Positions 45,028 through 59,071 of a stretch of 64,000 nucleotides of DNA are shown here, piece after piece. Each line of letters opens with the position of its first letter. Within the stretch, counting starts at the first letter, position 1. The translations under genes were made by a program, and so were the position numbers. Source of the stretch: Sesamum alatum (Eukaryota; Streptophyta; Magnoliopsida; Lamiales; Pedaliaceae); NCBI GenBank assembly GCA_034509735.1, contig JACGWO010000004.1:21247395-21311394 (forward strand). The letters run 5' to 3'. The notes beneath the pieces were generated by a model. The model did not search any database. It saw nothing but the letters and a program-made list of their open reading frames with translations, and was not told where the DNA came from.

Positions 45028-48000
45028 ATGGCAGATGTGATAGAAATTGTACAGGAGCAGCAGCATGAAGTACAGCCCGGCTCTCTACTTTCTCCTTCTT
45101 TGCAGCCTCCGGAGGGGTTTATGCAGAAATTCAGACTCTATGAGACTCGATCGGTATAAGATTATCTTTCCAGTTAATGATGTCATAATCTATCAAAATT
45201 GTGATCCTTGTTTTATTGATTCAGGAATACAAAAAGTTATTTTACTAGGATTTTTTCTAGATTACTATGAGATGGTAATTCAAGTGTTCGTTGTATTAAA
45301 TTCTTGTGATTGCTTGCTTTGTTGATTCAGAATACTGCAGAAATATTTTTGTTATTGCTTGACCTCTTGAGTTTCCACTTTCCCCACGTGGCAAGTTTGG
45401 ATTTAGTGCGTAATGATGAGTTCAAGATTTAATCAGATGCTGGAAAAATAAAATTTATGTACGACGAATTTTCACGATAACTGAACTTAAATATTTGTCT
45501 GACTCGAAAGCCTTCAGTTGGAGCTTCGTTTAAATACATAAGCTGGAAACACGCAATATCTTCCACGTGCTAGTTAATTGAGAGTTGGATTAGGAACTTT
45601 CCGTAGCTGGAATACTTTTAGCATTTAATGAGGTGTAAAAGTTCAGAGCCCTTCGAGACACTGACTTCTTATAACTTGTTCACTGTCTGTAGCTCTTATT
45701 TGCTTTTATCATTGTCTGATTAAACGAGTGTGAACTGCTGTGGCCAATGGGGTACAAATCTAGTAACTACGCAATTACTACAAAGCATGTTGAGGTTGTA
45801 TTTTCTTGTACATGTTATATAAAATATTTACATGTATGGATGTTACTTGGATGTATTTTGCGTTAGAAATTCAACAGTTTGTTAACTCATCTTTCTCTTC
45901 TTCCTACAATTTCTTTCATTTATTTGATTGTTTATCGGATTTTGGTTGCAGAAATTTTATATGGTAGGAAGAGACAAAAATAGAACATACTGGAAGATTC
46001 TGAAAATTGACAGGTTGGAACCCTCGGAGCTTAACATTCGTGAAGATTCTGCCACATATACTGAAAGGGAGTGCTCTGACCTACTGAGAAGGATACATGA
46101 AGGAAACAGAGCAACAGGAGGACTTAAATTTGTGACTACTTGTTATGGCATTGTTGGTTTGTAGATCATTGCGTGTCTTCTGTTGTATATCGAGAAAGCC
46201 CGATACACCTGATCACCTTATTCTTGTTCCTTTCGTTTTATCAGGATTCATTAAATTTCTTGGGCCTTACTACATGTTGCTCATTACAAAAAGGAGGCAG
46301 ATTGGTGCAATCTGCGGTCATAATGTCTATGCTATCTCCAAAACTGAGATAATTCCCCTGCCAAATCCAGCAGTTAGATCCACCATGATTAACTATAAGA
46401 ACGAGAACAGGTTACAGCCTTTCTACATATAATTGTGCTTGTTCACGTATCATTTTTTGAGTTAGAGGAATGATGGTGCTTTAGTTTTGTTACCGTTATT
46501 CATGTATTAAACTGTTTAATTGAGTATAGCATTAAACGTCACATATGTTTAATATGTTCTACAACCACATGTTTTAGTTTTGCTGAATCAAGAAAGGATT
46601 TTTTCCCATTTCTACGTATGTGATGACTTAGGAAAGTTCATGCTTTTTAAACTTTATTCTTGGTTTTATATTTTTCTTTCTACAACTAGTATTGACCACT
46701 CAAAGCTAATGGTAAGGATGTAGATTTTGGACTTTATAAGTTGTTCTCTTTTTGTAATTTCTAATTTCCAATTTGAATTGCACGGAATCTTTGCTTGATT
46801 GTTTATTAAGTGTTATTAATTTGTTGACCACATAGATACAAGAAGCTTTTGTGCATGGTGGATCTTACAAAGGACTTCTACTTTAGTTACTCCTACAACG
46901 TGATGAGGAGTCTCCAGAAGAACATGTGTGACAAAGAGACCGGGCAAGTCTTGTATGAAACTATGTTTGTCTGGAATGAGTTTCTTACTCGTGGAATACG
47001 AAATATTCTTCACAATACAATATGGACTGTTGCATTGGTCTATGGCTTTTTTAAGCAGGTGAGGTTCTGATTTACTTGCAAGACATGCTTTGCTGATGGT
47101 CATCCTTAGAGTTATCTATTCCAGTTGTTCATATCTCACCAGTGATATATATACCATTTTGCTCTCACGAGTCAAATATATTATCTCTGTTAAAGGATTT
47201 GTGTATTGCCAGCTACATGATATCTGGGCATTTTATATTGTCTTGATCACTTTATGCTGCATGAATCCAGGCTACAGTTTCTATATCAGGGAGGGACCTC
47301 AAGTTGACTCTAATTGCTAGGCGTTCACGGCATTATGCTGGTACCAGGTAAGGACAAAATTGTAAATATGACCAAAGTTGGAGTTATTTGGTAACAGCTG
47401 GGATGCAATGGGCATAGTAAATCCGGAACTAAAGGTTTATTTGAGTTACAAAATTTTTGGTCTCATTACTTTGCATCTCGGACCTATACAATAACCTTTT
47501 ACTAGTTTGTTGCCTAAATCAGGTTCTATCATGTATACCTTCTGGCTTGTTGAAATGATTCTTGCCTTCGTTCATTTGTTTTTAATTTTGTTTTGTTGTT
47601 TTCTAAATTGGTCAAGGGGGGAGTGTCTGGTAAGCTCTTTTTCCATTTTCTTACCCTTGCATATGAAGGTTAAATATCTTGAACGTAGATATCTAAAACG
47701 AGGTGTCAACGAGAAGGGCAGAGTTGCAAATGATGTTGAGACTGAGCAAATTTTAGCTGAGGATGTTCCTGAAGGTCTGCCGATGCAAATTAGTTCTGTG
47801 GTCCAAAATCGTGGCTCAATACCATTGTTTTGGTCGCAGGAAACGTCCCGCCTAAATATTAAGCCGGATATCATATGTATGTTTGAGCAATTACATGATT
47901 GATAGCTTTGTCGTTTTACATCTAAAAATATTGTATATTTATCTATGTCATGGCCCTGTTTTTTTTTTGTTTTCCAGTGTCGAAGAGGGACCAAACATAT

Positions 48001-51000
48001 GAGGCTACCAGACTTCATTTTGAAAATCTTGTCAAAAGATATGGGAACCCCATCATTATTCTGAATTTGATTAAGGTAAGAGGGTTTGGTAATTTTGGCT
48101 TTTGGAAATGAGTTTCTAGCGGAAATAAAATGCTCGTTATTTGTTGTTTTGAATATATTAAGCCTAAAAGAGATATAAAGTTTGCCGTAATCAAGGTCTT
48201 TCTGGCTTGCTATTCTATAACTTCTCCCTAAAGGAGCTATATATAAACCACGAGATCAATTTTTTTCATCAACAGACAAATGAAAAGAAGCCCCGAGAAT
48301 CCATTCTTCGGGCAGAGTTTGCTAATGCCATTGAAGTCATCAATAAAGATCTATCTGAAGAGAACCGGCTTAAATTTCTTCACTGGGATTTGAATAAACA
48401 TTCTCGGAGGTATCTAAATTATATCTTTCATATTCTATTGGTTATGTTTGTGGAACATCTGACTTATGCTTCCTTCTTCCTGATTTTTCATCAGCAAAGC
48501 TACAAACGTTTTACTACTTTTGGGAAAGGTGGCTGCATATGCTTTGATGCTGACAGGTTTTTTCTATTGTCAAGTCACACCACAGATGGTATCAGAAGGG
48601 CATCTTAACTGGCCTAGTTTTGAGTGAGTCGCTTATCTAATGGGAACTATATTAAACTGCTTTCTATGAAAATTGTTTAATGCTTGGTGACAGCCTGTAT
48701 GTATCATTGGAATGTTCTGAAAATGTTCTAGTGACACAGGAATTTTGTTGCTCCTGGCACGTATTCTCACACTGGTTCTGAAAAGCATAATGAGGATGAG
48801 AACGAGGATTCAGATAACTCAGACAGAAAATCTAGTGGAAGCAATAGCATGGCTAACAGTAATCCTTCTGTCAGATCACCAACGGTCCAAAAGGGAGTGC
48901 TTCGGACTAATTGCATAGATTGTCTGGATCGCACTAATGTGGCACAATATGCGTATGGGTTGGCTGCTTTGGGGCATCAGCTGCGTGCATTAGGAGTAAC
49001 AACCTCGACAAAGCTTGAGCTTGACGATCCTCTGGCTGAAGAATTGATGGGATTTTATGAGAGAATGGGTGATACTCTTGCACACCAATACGGTGGGTCA
49101 GCTGCCCACAACAAGGTAAGCTAATGCAATATTTCCTTTTAACTTTGGATACATTAGGAAATATCATTAATTTGCCTTTTTTTTGGGTAATGACTCATTT
49201 AGAAGTCATTTGATATGGTTGAAAGTGGTCTAGTGCTATTAAGATGTCAGGCTCTCTCCTGAAACTTTATGTACTCGTGGAAAGCATGGTATTTAAAAAT
49301 TTCAACTGTTTGGTGGGGTATGTGTTGTCTCTATGATTTAATAGTTAGTGTAGGCTTTTGCTTTAAATGTAGTATATAAAAACAACCTTGACTTATACCA
49401 AATACCAAATTACCAATAGATCTTTTTCAGAGATTCGTCAAAGTGCCAGAAGCATTCGGTCTAATTTGAGACATTTTAAGTATCAATCGTGGATACACTG
49501 TAATACTCAGGCCTATAATAGTTAAAAGAAGTTGTAACTTATCTAATAGGAATTCATCCTGATGGAACCTTCAAAACATAATTTGATTTCACTGATTATT
49601 ACGTATATTCAACCTTGTGTTATTCAAATCTAAATTGTCCTGAGATCTTGTCAGCACCAGAGGGGGGGAAAACAAAAGAAGTAGCCGAGGTCATTATTTT
49701 TACTCATTGTTTTGTTTCTGTTTAGGACTTTGATAAAACATTGACATTTTCTATTTTTAATTTGTCATAGATTTTCTCCCAGAAAAGAGGTCAGTGGAAA
49801 GCGGCAACACAGTCTCAGGAATTTTTTCGTACTCTACAAAGATATTACAGCAATGCATACATGGACGCGGAGAAACAAAATGCCATTAACGTGTGAGTTG
49901 GTAGTAGTTAGAATATTGGATGCGCTTTTCAAAGTTTATGTACGTATAGAGAGTTTAAATAAGTAAGGGAGATGGATGAGGGTGATTTCTGTCTAGCTGG
50001 CTAGATAGTTTGCTCCCCCCACCCCCCGAAATGATCCATCTGGAGTTAGTAGTGGATATGATCATTTTCAAATCCAGTCTGATCAAATATTCTCTGCTGT
50101 TTGCATGATGAATTTGAGCAGATTTTTGGGGCATTTTCAACCTCAACCAGATAAACCTGATGTGTGGGAGCTTGATTCTGACCAGCATTACAACGTCGGA
50201 AGGAATGGAGAACCAAATATTGATAAAGATGGAAGGTATGGTTATAGTGATATACATATGCTAGAATATTGCGTGACTTAGCATGTATGTTGAGTTTCAT
50301 CCAAATTTCTTTGTGAAGTATGGTGGATGAATTTATATGATACCTTTTCAGGGTACTGATGTAATGATCTTTGAAGATGGCCCGGCATTTTCTAGAATGG
50401 GGTATAGGATTTGAGGATAGGAATAACATTTGAAATATTGCATATAAAAATGCGTTATGTGTTCAGTGTAAGCTATTTGAGAATGAGGGCAAAACAAACA
50501 CAGTTTCATATTCTTGGTTTCTAAAACTTGAAACCAATCTCCCAAATGATGCCAAATGGACCTGAGTTTCTAAATGATTGACTTGATTGAAAAGATACAA
50601 TTCTTTTTTCCCATTTTTCTAGTAATCAGTTGTCTCTTAAACATTCCTCATGTTTAATGATCATAAAGAGAAGCATAGAAGTCAAATTGGAGATTCCACA
50701 TAGTTGTGAACCTGTAACTGTAGAACAACACTTCTGTAACAAGAGTAGGTGAGATGTTAAGAGTTTATATCTTCTTTTATATATGATCACATGACAGTCT
50801 TTAAGTATTTGATAGTCAACCTAAGGATGAATAGAGATAGAGGAAAATAGAGGTATCTTATTCGTTATGTTTGCTATTTTTTATAGGTCTTCCCTCTATC
50901 CTTTTCTTCTATATAAAATCATCACCATGAAGCAATTTCTAATTTTGCGAACACTATTTCTCTTCATTAGTTGTCTAGGCGTCAATGAAATCTGAGTAGA

Positions 51001-54000
51001 ATTTTGTTTTTAGTGTAGTGTTTTTCTTCCTTGGAAGTAACATTAATTAAGATGAACTTGAATTTGTAGATGATTTTATTATACATATATTAATAAATGT
51101 TTTTGTACTTATATTTAGTATGACAGAATTTTTCTCTGATGCAATATTACATACTGGGTCTAGACTCTAGAAGCATTAGCCATGGGATTTTTGTTAGAGA
51201 TTGTTCCTGTTTGGGCTTCCTGTAGTAATTGCCGTTTGCTTTTTGTTTTTTGTTTTTTATTGCTAAGGGGCATGACATTCCTGCCTGTTGTGATTTTATT
51301 TCATTTATATTCTTGATGGTAAAAAGAGGGGCATATAATTTATTTAGTACAAAATTGCATAACGGTTATTTGCAATTCTCAAAAAATTATACCAATCGTC
51401 CAAGACATTCTTTGGATATTATTCCTCTCCCTGTTGTAGATGTGGATGATTTTGTCATGTGTAATGTGGTGCTGGTGACTTCCATATAAATGTTTCAAAC
51501 TCTTGTTTCATACTTAGGTCACTTTTCAGAAGATCATGGTCTGATGGGAACATTCTTCGTGAAAGTCGCTCGCCCACATCTACGCCGGACATCAATAAAG
51601 GTTTTCCAAGTGCGGATTTCTCCAACGATTCAGGAGGAAGCAAAATGCTTTCTGAGTGCACACCAGAAATGTCTACTCCCACAAGCGAGTTAGCATATTC
51701 AAGGTGCTATACTTTTCTCATAATTGTATGCTTTATTAATTTCTCTATAAGGCCAATGAATTTGCAATTACCAGGGTACTACTAATTTCCATTGAATAAT
51801 GCAGCAGAACTAAATGCAAGCTTTGGTTCAAGTGGAGGTATAAACTGGATAAAATGGGGAATAAAGTTATAAAATTAAAGAACTTCATTTTTCTCTTTCC
51901 TTGTTTGGAAGAGAAGAGAGGTGTAGGACAAATGAGCTCTTGACATTAAAGTTTAAATGGTACTTACCGGGGATTGCTGGTTTGGTTTCTTTCAATAAAA
52001 ACCCAATATAATCAGGTTCAGGTCGATCGAGTCCACTGAAACAAGCATCAGGTTTGAGTCGTGCTTGGAAGACTAAGTTTGAAAATTTACAAGAGCTGCT
52101 ACTGTTATCATTGTATTGCCCTTCAGCATGATTACTCGTATTCTTGTAGTGGATGTTGGTTGTCAAACATGGGTGTTGGCTAGTTCCCACTATTGTGATA
52201 AAGGTCTAATGTTGATATCATTGTAATGTCGTTTTGCATTTGTTTCAATGTCTATATATCAAAATGTCTTGGTCCGTCATATCTGGAGAATTCTACATTT
52301 GAAAGGATTTGTGCATCAACTGGTTTCCCATTGTTGATAGAAAATCATTCCTTTGTCTTATCTTTCTCACCTTTACTTTCTGCAGATATACTTCTTCAAT
52401 GCCTGCTAGGGAGCTTTTTGCTGAAATACAGAGAGATAAATACCTTGAACATGAAAATGGGGATGCAATTGACTGTTCAAACTTTGTTGACTTAGATTGG
52501 CTCTCTTCCTCTGGAAATTCTTGCGAGGAGGAGTTGTTGGAAAGGTAGTTCTTCTACTGCAAATTACTTTTACTAAGATTATTTTACTATGATGGAATGG
52601 CTGAACGCCCTTATGCACAAGAAATGAACACCAGGGCCATTCTTTATAACCTAAATGGTCTTTAGTTTTCAACCTCTAGGGCAGTTGACACCTGGGTGCT
52701 TCAAGGACGATTTATTTTTATATCAAGATAAATGGATAATTTGTTTCTGTTCTCTTCTATTGAACTCTATGGCAACATATGGTTGTCATTGCCCTTTCTG
52801 TTATACACAAAGTCTAGTATGTTTTTGCTTCTTTTAATCTTGTCTCACATTCATTGGTGTTACTCTGCTTTACCATGTCATGTTTTGATTGATTCACTTT
52901 TATATATTCAAGATTCCTAGGCCTCATAGTTGGTCGCTTGCTAAATATATTTAATTATGGATTTTTCATACACTTTGTTTTCGCCTGTTCTGGTCTTGTT
53001 CCCTTTTGAGGCTCGCATTTCACTGTTTCTTGGCTTGCTGCTTCAACAAGTTGAGTACAAATCGATTAAAAGGTCTTTAGTGAATATGCTCTAAGTATTC
53101 GACAGTACCATTTTCATAGGTATGGCGATGGAACAGATTCCTGGTCTTGACCTTTTCATTGCTCAGACTACTTCGGGATTTTTGACTTGAATGTGAGCAT
53201 GAGTCTTATAACCGTTTCCTATCATTTCCATGTATGATAAGATTCTCATGGAATTTGCCAACACATTCCCACATACAGTTGTTGCAAATAGCAAGCCGGG
53301 GTGAACAAAATATTTCAATATCCTAGATTGGGGCCTCATACTGTTCTTGATTCTTAAATTGTGAATAATGCTAATCGCATAAGTTCAGCTTGAAATCATT
53401 GCTCTTTTATCAAATTAGAAACTGATACTCTTTTTTCTGTTGAATTTGTTAGTTCTCTGCTTCAATACTTTGAGATATGGACCTGTAACGTAATGTAAAT
53501 GTTATAGTGGCAATCCAGTGAAGATGCAAAGTTTTCTATAGCTATATACTGCTCTATAATTGCATAGAACAGCTTGCCAGAAGTTTTATATGCATCTTTT
53601 ACAATAGATTCTAGTGAAGTCGCTCTCTGGGATCTTTAGCTGTTCCTGTGAGATTCATATTCATTGTCTCTTATCCTGGAGTTATACTGTTGGAGGAAGG
53701 ATAAAAAAAGTTTCCCCTCGGTGGGGATGGTAAATGGGGTTAAGGATGAGTACGTGAAAGACTTTTTTTTGTGTGAGGAGCTAAGTAATTCTACTCCTTT
53801 TCATGTCCAGGACACTGCTGACAGTCTCTCCAACTGCTATGCTGTCGTCCGAAAATGTCGTCAACGAACTGGTTGGGGAAACAACGCCATCCACCAGCGA
53901 ATGTGGGTCTAGCATGAGGGTTAGTATATGCTTCCATCCATCTATTTGTTTCCAAAAATACAAATTAAAGTGCATACTGTAAGTAATATGTAAAAGCACA

Positions 54001-54666
54001 CCTGTAAGCGATGTTTATTTATTAGAAGTCACACCTAGCAGTGGTGAGGTGCAACTTTTAAAATGTTTCGTTCAGTTAATTCACTTCTGTTGGATTACTA
54101 TGAATTTGTTTGTACAGACTGGTAGATTACTGAAGACCAACAATGGAAAGGTCATTTTTTCCCACATGTAGTCATGCGTCTTCTGTGATGCCTTATGTTT
54201 GCCTCGCTGCAAAATTTTTAGATGTCTTTCACACTACTAATTTTTTATAACTGTATTGAACTGTTGTCCTTAAATTCCTTGCACACTGAGTCGTATGTTT
54301 GGATGGCGAGTCCAGTTTTGGAGTGGTTGTTGCCCTATAACTGGTTCTTGACTGCGTAAATGATGAGTCTACATGTAGAAATTTTTATAACTTACTCCTG
54401 TTTTCTTCACTAACAGTAAGTTTGCTTCTTCCATTTGCTTGTACACCTGCATAGAGTTGAAAATCATTTGTAGATTGTTAGGTGGCTGAAATGTCTTGTT
54501 TTGGTAATAATATTGATGCATTCTTGGACTTGTTTTGTATTTACAGGAAATGGAAAACACAGGGACCGACATATGCTATGGTGAAATCCGTGATTATGAA
54601 GTTCTTGAAGATTTCTCAGATAGTTTTGTGCGCTGGGTAACCTATGGGGAAACACTCTGTCATTGA
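45028..54666 (+). CDS. SAC-domain phosphoinositide phosphatase (plant SAC1-5 subgroup)
   Basis: Sixteen exons join in frame to 843 residues: 45028-45153, 45952-46156, 46245-46410, 46836-47058, 47271-47347, 47689-47876, 47978-48075, 48276-48409, 48495-48623, 48740-49115, 49771-49892, 50122-50235, 51518-51703, 52386-52544, 53811-53919 and 54547-54666. The SAC domain runs from [20 protein letters not shown] through [20 protein letters not shown] and [11 protein letters not shown] to the catalytic CX5R motif in [19 protein letters not shown]. Plant proteins of this subgroup act at the vacuolar membrane on PI(3,5)P2 and related lipids. The C-terminus after about residue 650 ([25 protein letters not shown], ending [11 protein letters not shown]) is the subgroup's own tail. 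Length is near 800-910 for the subgroup. I cannot say which of SAC1-5 is closest. Exon 13 has two acceptors 12 bases apart (51518 or 51530), both in frame. Confidence 0.93.
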
Positions 54667-56230
54667 GGTGGTTAGCTTTGTCCCATGCACTTTTAGCTGT
54701 AGGCTCAAGATCTTCTTGTGGTACCCATCTGTAGAGCAGCGATCTTAGTTCAAGGGAGATGTGGTGAATGAGGAGAAAGACAAATGTATCGGCATTCTTG
54801 TTCGAAAGTCACGTGGAGCGTCACCCTCCTTTTCTGCCATGTGGTTTGCAACAGTTCGATCGTGGAAACCTTGGTCGGACCCTGATAACGTAGTTTTTAA
54901 AGAGTAAATAGACTACAGTTTTAAGATTCTTTCTCGAGCTCTTGTTCCTTTTCCCCCTACATTTCTTTTGTTTGTTTTTGATATTTAGTCTTTTTTCTTC
55001 TTGGTCGACTAGTAAATGGATGCCAGTGGGTCCTATATGTGTATATACAAACAAGTCCAGGAGCTCCACGTGTGTAGCCCTAGGCCATTGATTCTTTTAC
55101 ATTTATTTGTGGTTTCAACTTCTTGAAAACAATTCAGATTGCCAATAAGTTTCTGAACATGACACACTGATTTTCTGTCGCAATGAGTTAGACCTACTTT
55201 AGGATTAGGTTTCTATTCCTTCCATTTCACTGTAAGTGAGCTTCCCGGAATTTGCTGAATTCTCTTGTCAAGTTTCCGGCTGGCTCAGTAAATTACCCAG
55301 TTCCTTCGCCTATCTTCTTCTTAATACTTTCTGGATTCTGATATTGGGCATTATTTCTCATCTAGTTATAATTTGATTTCTTGCTTCATCAGTGCTGAAC
55401 TGTATTTGTTGATTTCTTAAATTATTTGTTTCACGTGTATTAATTATCATGTTAGTGGAAAAAAAGGGGGATATGTGAATATGCATGAATGTCGGGCTGC
55501 CGACTGCTCTGCGGCCATTATCCATGAAGTATTCAGTTTGTTTCATTAATTGGGGGATGTTTGAACCTGATGATTCTGGAGGAATCGTCAAAGCCCATAG
55601 CCATGGTATAAGCATTGTTTTCACGTATGCTCCACTCAAAAAAGGAAGGTATATACCTACCTCATTCGAACTACGGTTAACCCACATCTCAGATACATTT
55701 ATGGGTTCAACTATCTGATGGTTCATGCTAATTGAAAGTAGAATGATACTGAACTGTTACAAGACAGTTTAGCAGCCCCAACTCGAGTATGTCACAATTC
55801 AACCTAGACCAGACGTCCGAAGGGACATCTGTAGGGGCAAAAAGGATTTAGGGGAAGGTGTGAGGTGCTCTCAGCCACAGCCAAGGCAGAAGTGCCGTGG
55901 CTAAGCACAAGTACGATGCAGATAATAATTTGTAAACCATGCAGTTTCTTTTTGGCAATTCTAATTGTGCATCAACAAGCATAAAGACAAGTGAGAATAA
56001 AAGGCTTTTGCATCCAATTCAGATGACTCTATAAATGTTACTACAACCAAAAACAGCTCTCAAAGGCTGCAGCCTGACAGAGCACTGTATTTCCAGATTA
56101 AATTTTCTAGCATGAGGTATACACTCTTGACAATGAAATCTGAACATGCACTCCCATCATGAGGTAAAAATGTAACTCAGTTCCACGATTTGCTGAATCA
56201 CTGTAGCTGTTGTTTGGATCTCCATAGAAG
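54667..56230. other. Region between the convergent SAC and eIF3k genes
   Basis: It contains the 3' untranslated regions of both genes. Between them (about 55358-55726) both strands are open for 75-120 codons. Neither product shows a known motif, so no gene is called. Confidence 0.4.
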
Positions 56231-59071
56231 TCAGCCAAGAATTGGGAGAATTCGGGTAATATGCTCCAACGGGATACCATCTGCAGTACTTTTCTTGAGT
56301 TCAGGATGGTTAAATTCATTGCTGGGTAGGATGATGAGTTGACCCTTGTTCTGATTCTTTTCTATAGCCCAACCAGAGTTAGCAACATGGTGCTCAATAA
56401 ACTTGTCTAGGGATAGACCTTCAATGTTGATGGACTGTAATATAATCCATCATTTAGAACATTAATATGTCGAAATCACATTTCTTAGAATGGGAAATAA
56501 ACATTTCTCTGGGCACCTCTGCCGGCAAAGAGTTTTTAAATTGGCCTAAAGACACTCCAGGCAGAGAACCATACCTCAGCAAGAATGGACCTTGGAACTT
56601 TTTGGTAAGTTAGCGAAAGGACGTGAACTGCATATGCTTGAATTGCTTGCTCAAAACCTGGTTACGATAATCATCTTAGCTACAACTCACGTGCATTGAG
56701 AATAGAACTGGAGGGGGAAACTAAAATGAGACTGTAGAGGCTGTCTAGCATACAGATACAACAAAGGGAGCAAACTTATACTCTTTCATAAGGAAACAGA
56801 AGATAAAGTAGAGCATTACAAATTAAGTTCTAAGAAAACTTCTCAGATGGCCCACCCATGTAGTTGAATTCAAAATGAAAAATGGCCTTCCAAGCTATGA
56901 AAGAAGTTGAGGAAGACAAAGTGTACGGTGGTTCGCATGGAAAAGGGTTTTCGTCCGAACTTATGGTTCTCTGCCTATAGACATAGTAATTCATACTCAG
57001 GCATACTACAAATCCTTGTCAAAAGTTACAAACGGCAGATGCAGCCAAAACTTGCATCATGAACAGAAGGGATAAGCAAATCTATCTGCATACAGTGAAT
57101 ACAAATAGTAGTCTTAAGGTCTGCATTGATACATTACTTTATAAATACAGTGTTCTTTTTCATGTTTAAATCATATTTAAACAATTTGAAATATAGTATG
57201 ATTAGATATAATTATGAGATGACGCTATGTTAATTGCTATTATGACTTACCATCAACTTTTAACATATAAATCGGACAAATACTTTATTGCAAACGGGAA
57301 ATGTAAATTACATGTAGCATACAGCTCACTCAAAAAGTACAAGTTCATCATTCATGTCCGAACGCATTGGGAACATGGGTGTATTTTTAGGTATACCTAC
57401 AAGTACTATACATGTATGTTTTCCATATTTACTAACTTGGTATTTGGAAAGTACCAATTCCTACGACATTACCAGACTAGACAGCCTCCAGTGGGTTGAT
57501 TCTCTCAAGGGCAGCTTACACCCAAATATGGTGTGATCAAGATGACAATTTGTTAGTGGGCACCAAGACAGCCTATAGAAACAAGTCTTCTTTCCAACAT
57601 CCTAAACTATCTAGGCTCCTCCATGAGCATACATGTTAAAATTACAAAATTTTTAATACTAATTAAACTAATAGTTCCGGCAAAGTCAGGTCCTTCTGTC
57701 CCCTATACTTTTCCTCCACCAGAAGTCATAGCACACACACATACATGAGAGGGCGCATATGGAATAACATAAATCAATAATCATTGTGTAGCAGCGAAAA
57801 AGGATAAGGAAACAGTGGCCAACTCTATACCTGGTACAACCTCTAATATGTGACGGCTTTTGGCAGCTTCATCCCAAAACTGACGGAATCTGGCAGTCTG
57901 TACATGAAGACATACACTGAGATGTATTATATACAACTGTCGGCCAATTAAGGCACTGAACTAAAGAGACTGTTTCATGGCATCAATGTGAGAGAAGCTA
58001 CTAAAAGCCTAAAAATACCTCCAGGTAGTGCGAGAGAACAATGAGAGTCTTGAATTGTTCCTCCATTTGCTGATGGTTGCAATGAGAGAGATGCGACAAC
58101 CAATTAGACAATTAACAAGTCTAATAATTCTCAGCAGTTTACCCAAACAAACAATAATGATATGAAGAGCTCATAAATTGTGAGCAGAAATGGAGGAAGC
58201 CCCTCGTGTCTACAGTAACGATGAGCATAATCAAAGGAGAAAAATTGTTTATCATCAGAATCAACTAAAAGCTGAACTATAGCATACAAAGAAACATAGA
58301 TGGTAATAGCTTTGAGCCCACAAAATGGGGGCAAGAGTCGCACGCAACTGTAATTAACAGTTAAAGTAAATGAATGTATACTAAAAGTACCACTCTTTCA
58401 GGAATTAGGAAGAGGCACAGGCTGAAATCAGGGGCTGGCATTGCCATCAGAGCCTGCAGAAAGTAATAGAATATACAAATCAACAGATAAACTGAGTAAT
58501 GGAAAACCTCAGAAAAGAGACTTTTCTGTTTATGTGTGATATTTTTCACTTACCTTGATCAAAATGCGAGCTACAATCTGAGTACTCATTCTCTCTGGCT
58601 CAAACTGTAATTGTTGTTTTTACAAAAGAACAAATAATCATAAAAAGTTGTACAAAAATATCACAAATTGAGCAAAAAAGAGTTACTGCCGAACAAAAAT
58701 TAAGAAAAGAGAAACACCTGGTAGAGACGCAGAAGGCAAAGATTTGCATTCAAGCTATAGGTTTCCGATGAGACCTACAATTACATTCACAGAGCAATAC
58801 AAACGAAGATCAGTCATTCATTCAGCAAACACAAACAATCTCTCATTCAGCAAACAAACTCGAATCCATAAACGAACCTCATACGCCTAAAAAACAAAAA
58901 CAATTACACTCATGCAAATAAAGAGCTGCGTACTTGTTCGTTGACGTAGTTTTCAAGATCGGGGAGGATGTCGGGGTTGTAGGGATTGACGGCGACGAGC
59001 TGCTCCACCGTGTACGACATCGCCGACTGCTGCTTCTGATTCGTCGTGGAATTGCTCATCTCTCTTCCCAT
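56231..59071 (-). CDS. TIF3K1: Eukaryotic translation initiation factor 3 subunit K (eIF3k)
   Basis: A non-core subunit of the eIF3 complex with a PCI-type fold, working in translation initiation in the cytosol. Eight exons join in frame to 237 residues: 59071-58934, 58774-58718, 58604-58554, 58453-58391, 58069-58019, 57897-57831, 56657-56575 and 56434-56231. The order of conserved blocks is complete: LVAVNPYNPDILPDLENYV, NLCLLRLYQFEPERM, MAMPAPDFSLCLFLIPERV, EEQFKTLIVLSHYLE, FRQFWDEAAKSRHILEVVPG, FEQAIQAYAVHVLSLTYQKV, SLDKFIEHHVANSGW, NEFNHPELKK and the ending HITRILPILG. The ATG at 59071 gives MGRE, as in plant eIF3k. It is followed by an extra stretch rich in N, T and Q before the conserved core, making it about ten residues longer than usual. 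It is convergent with the SAC gene. Confidence 0.95.
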
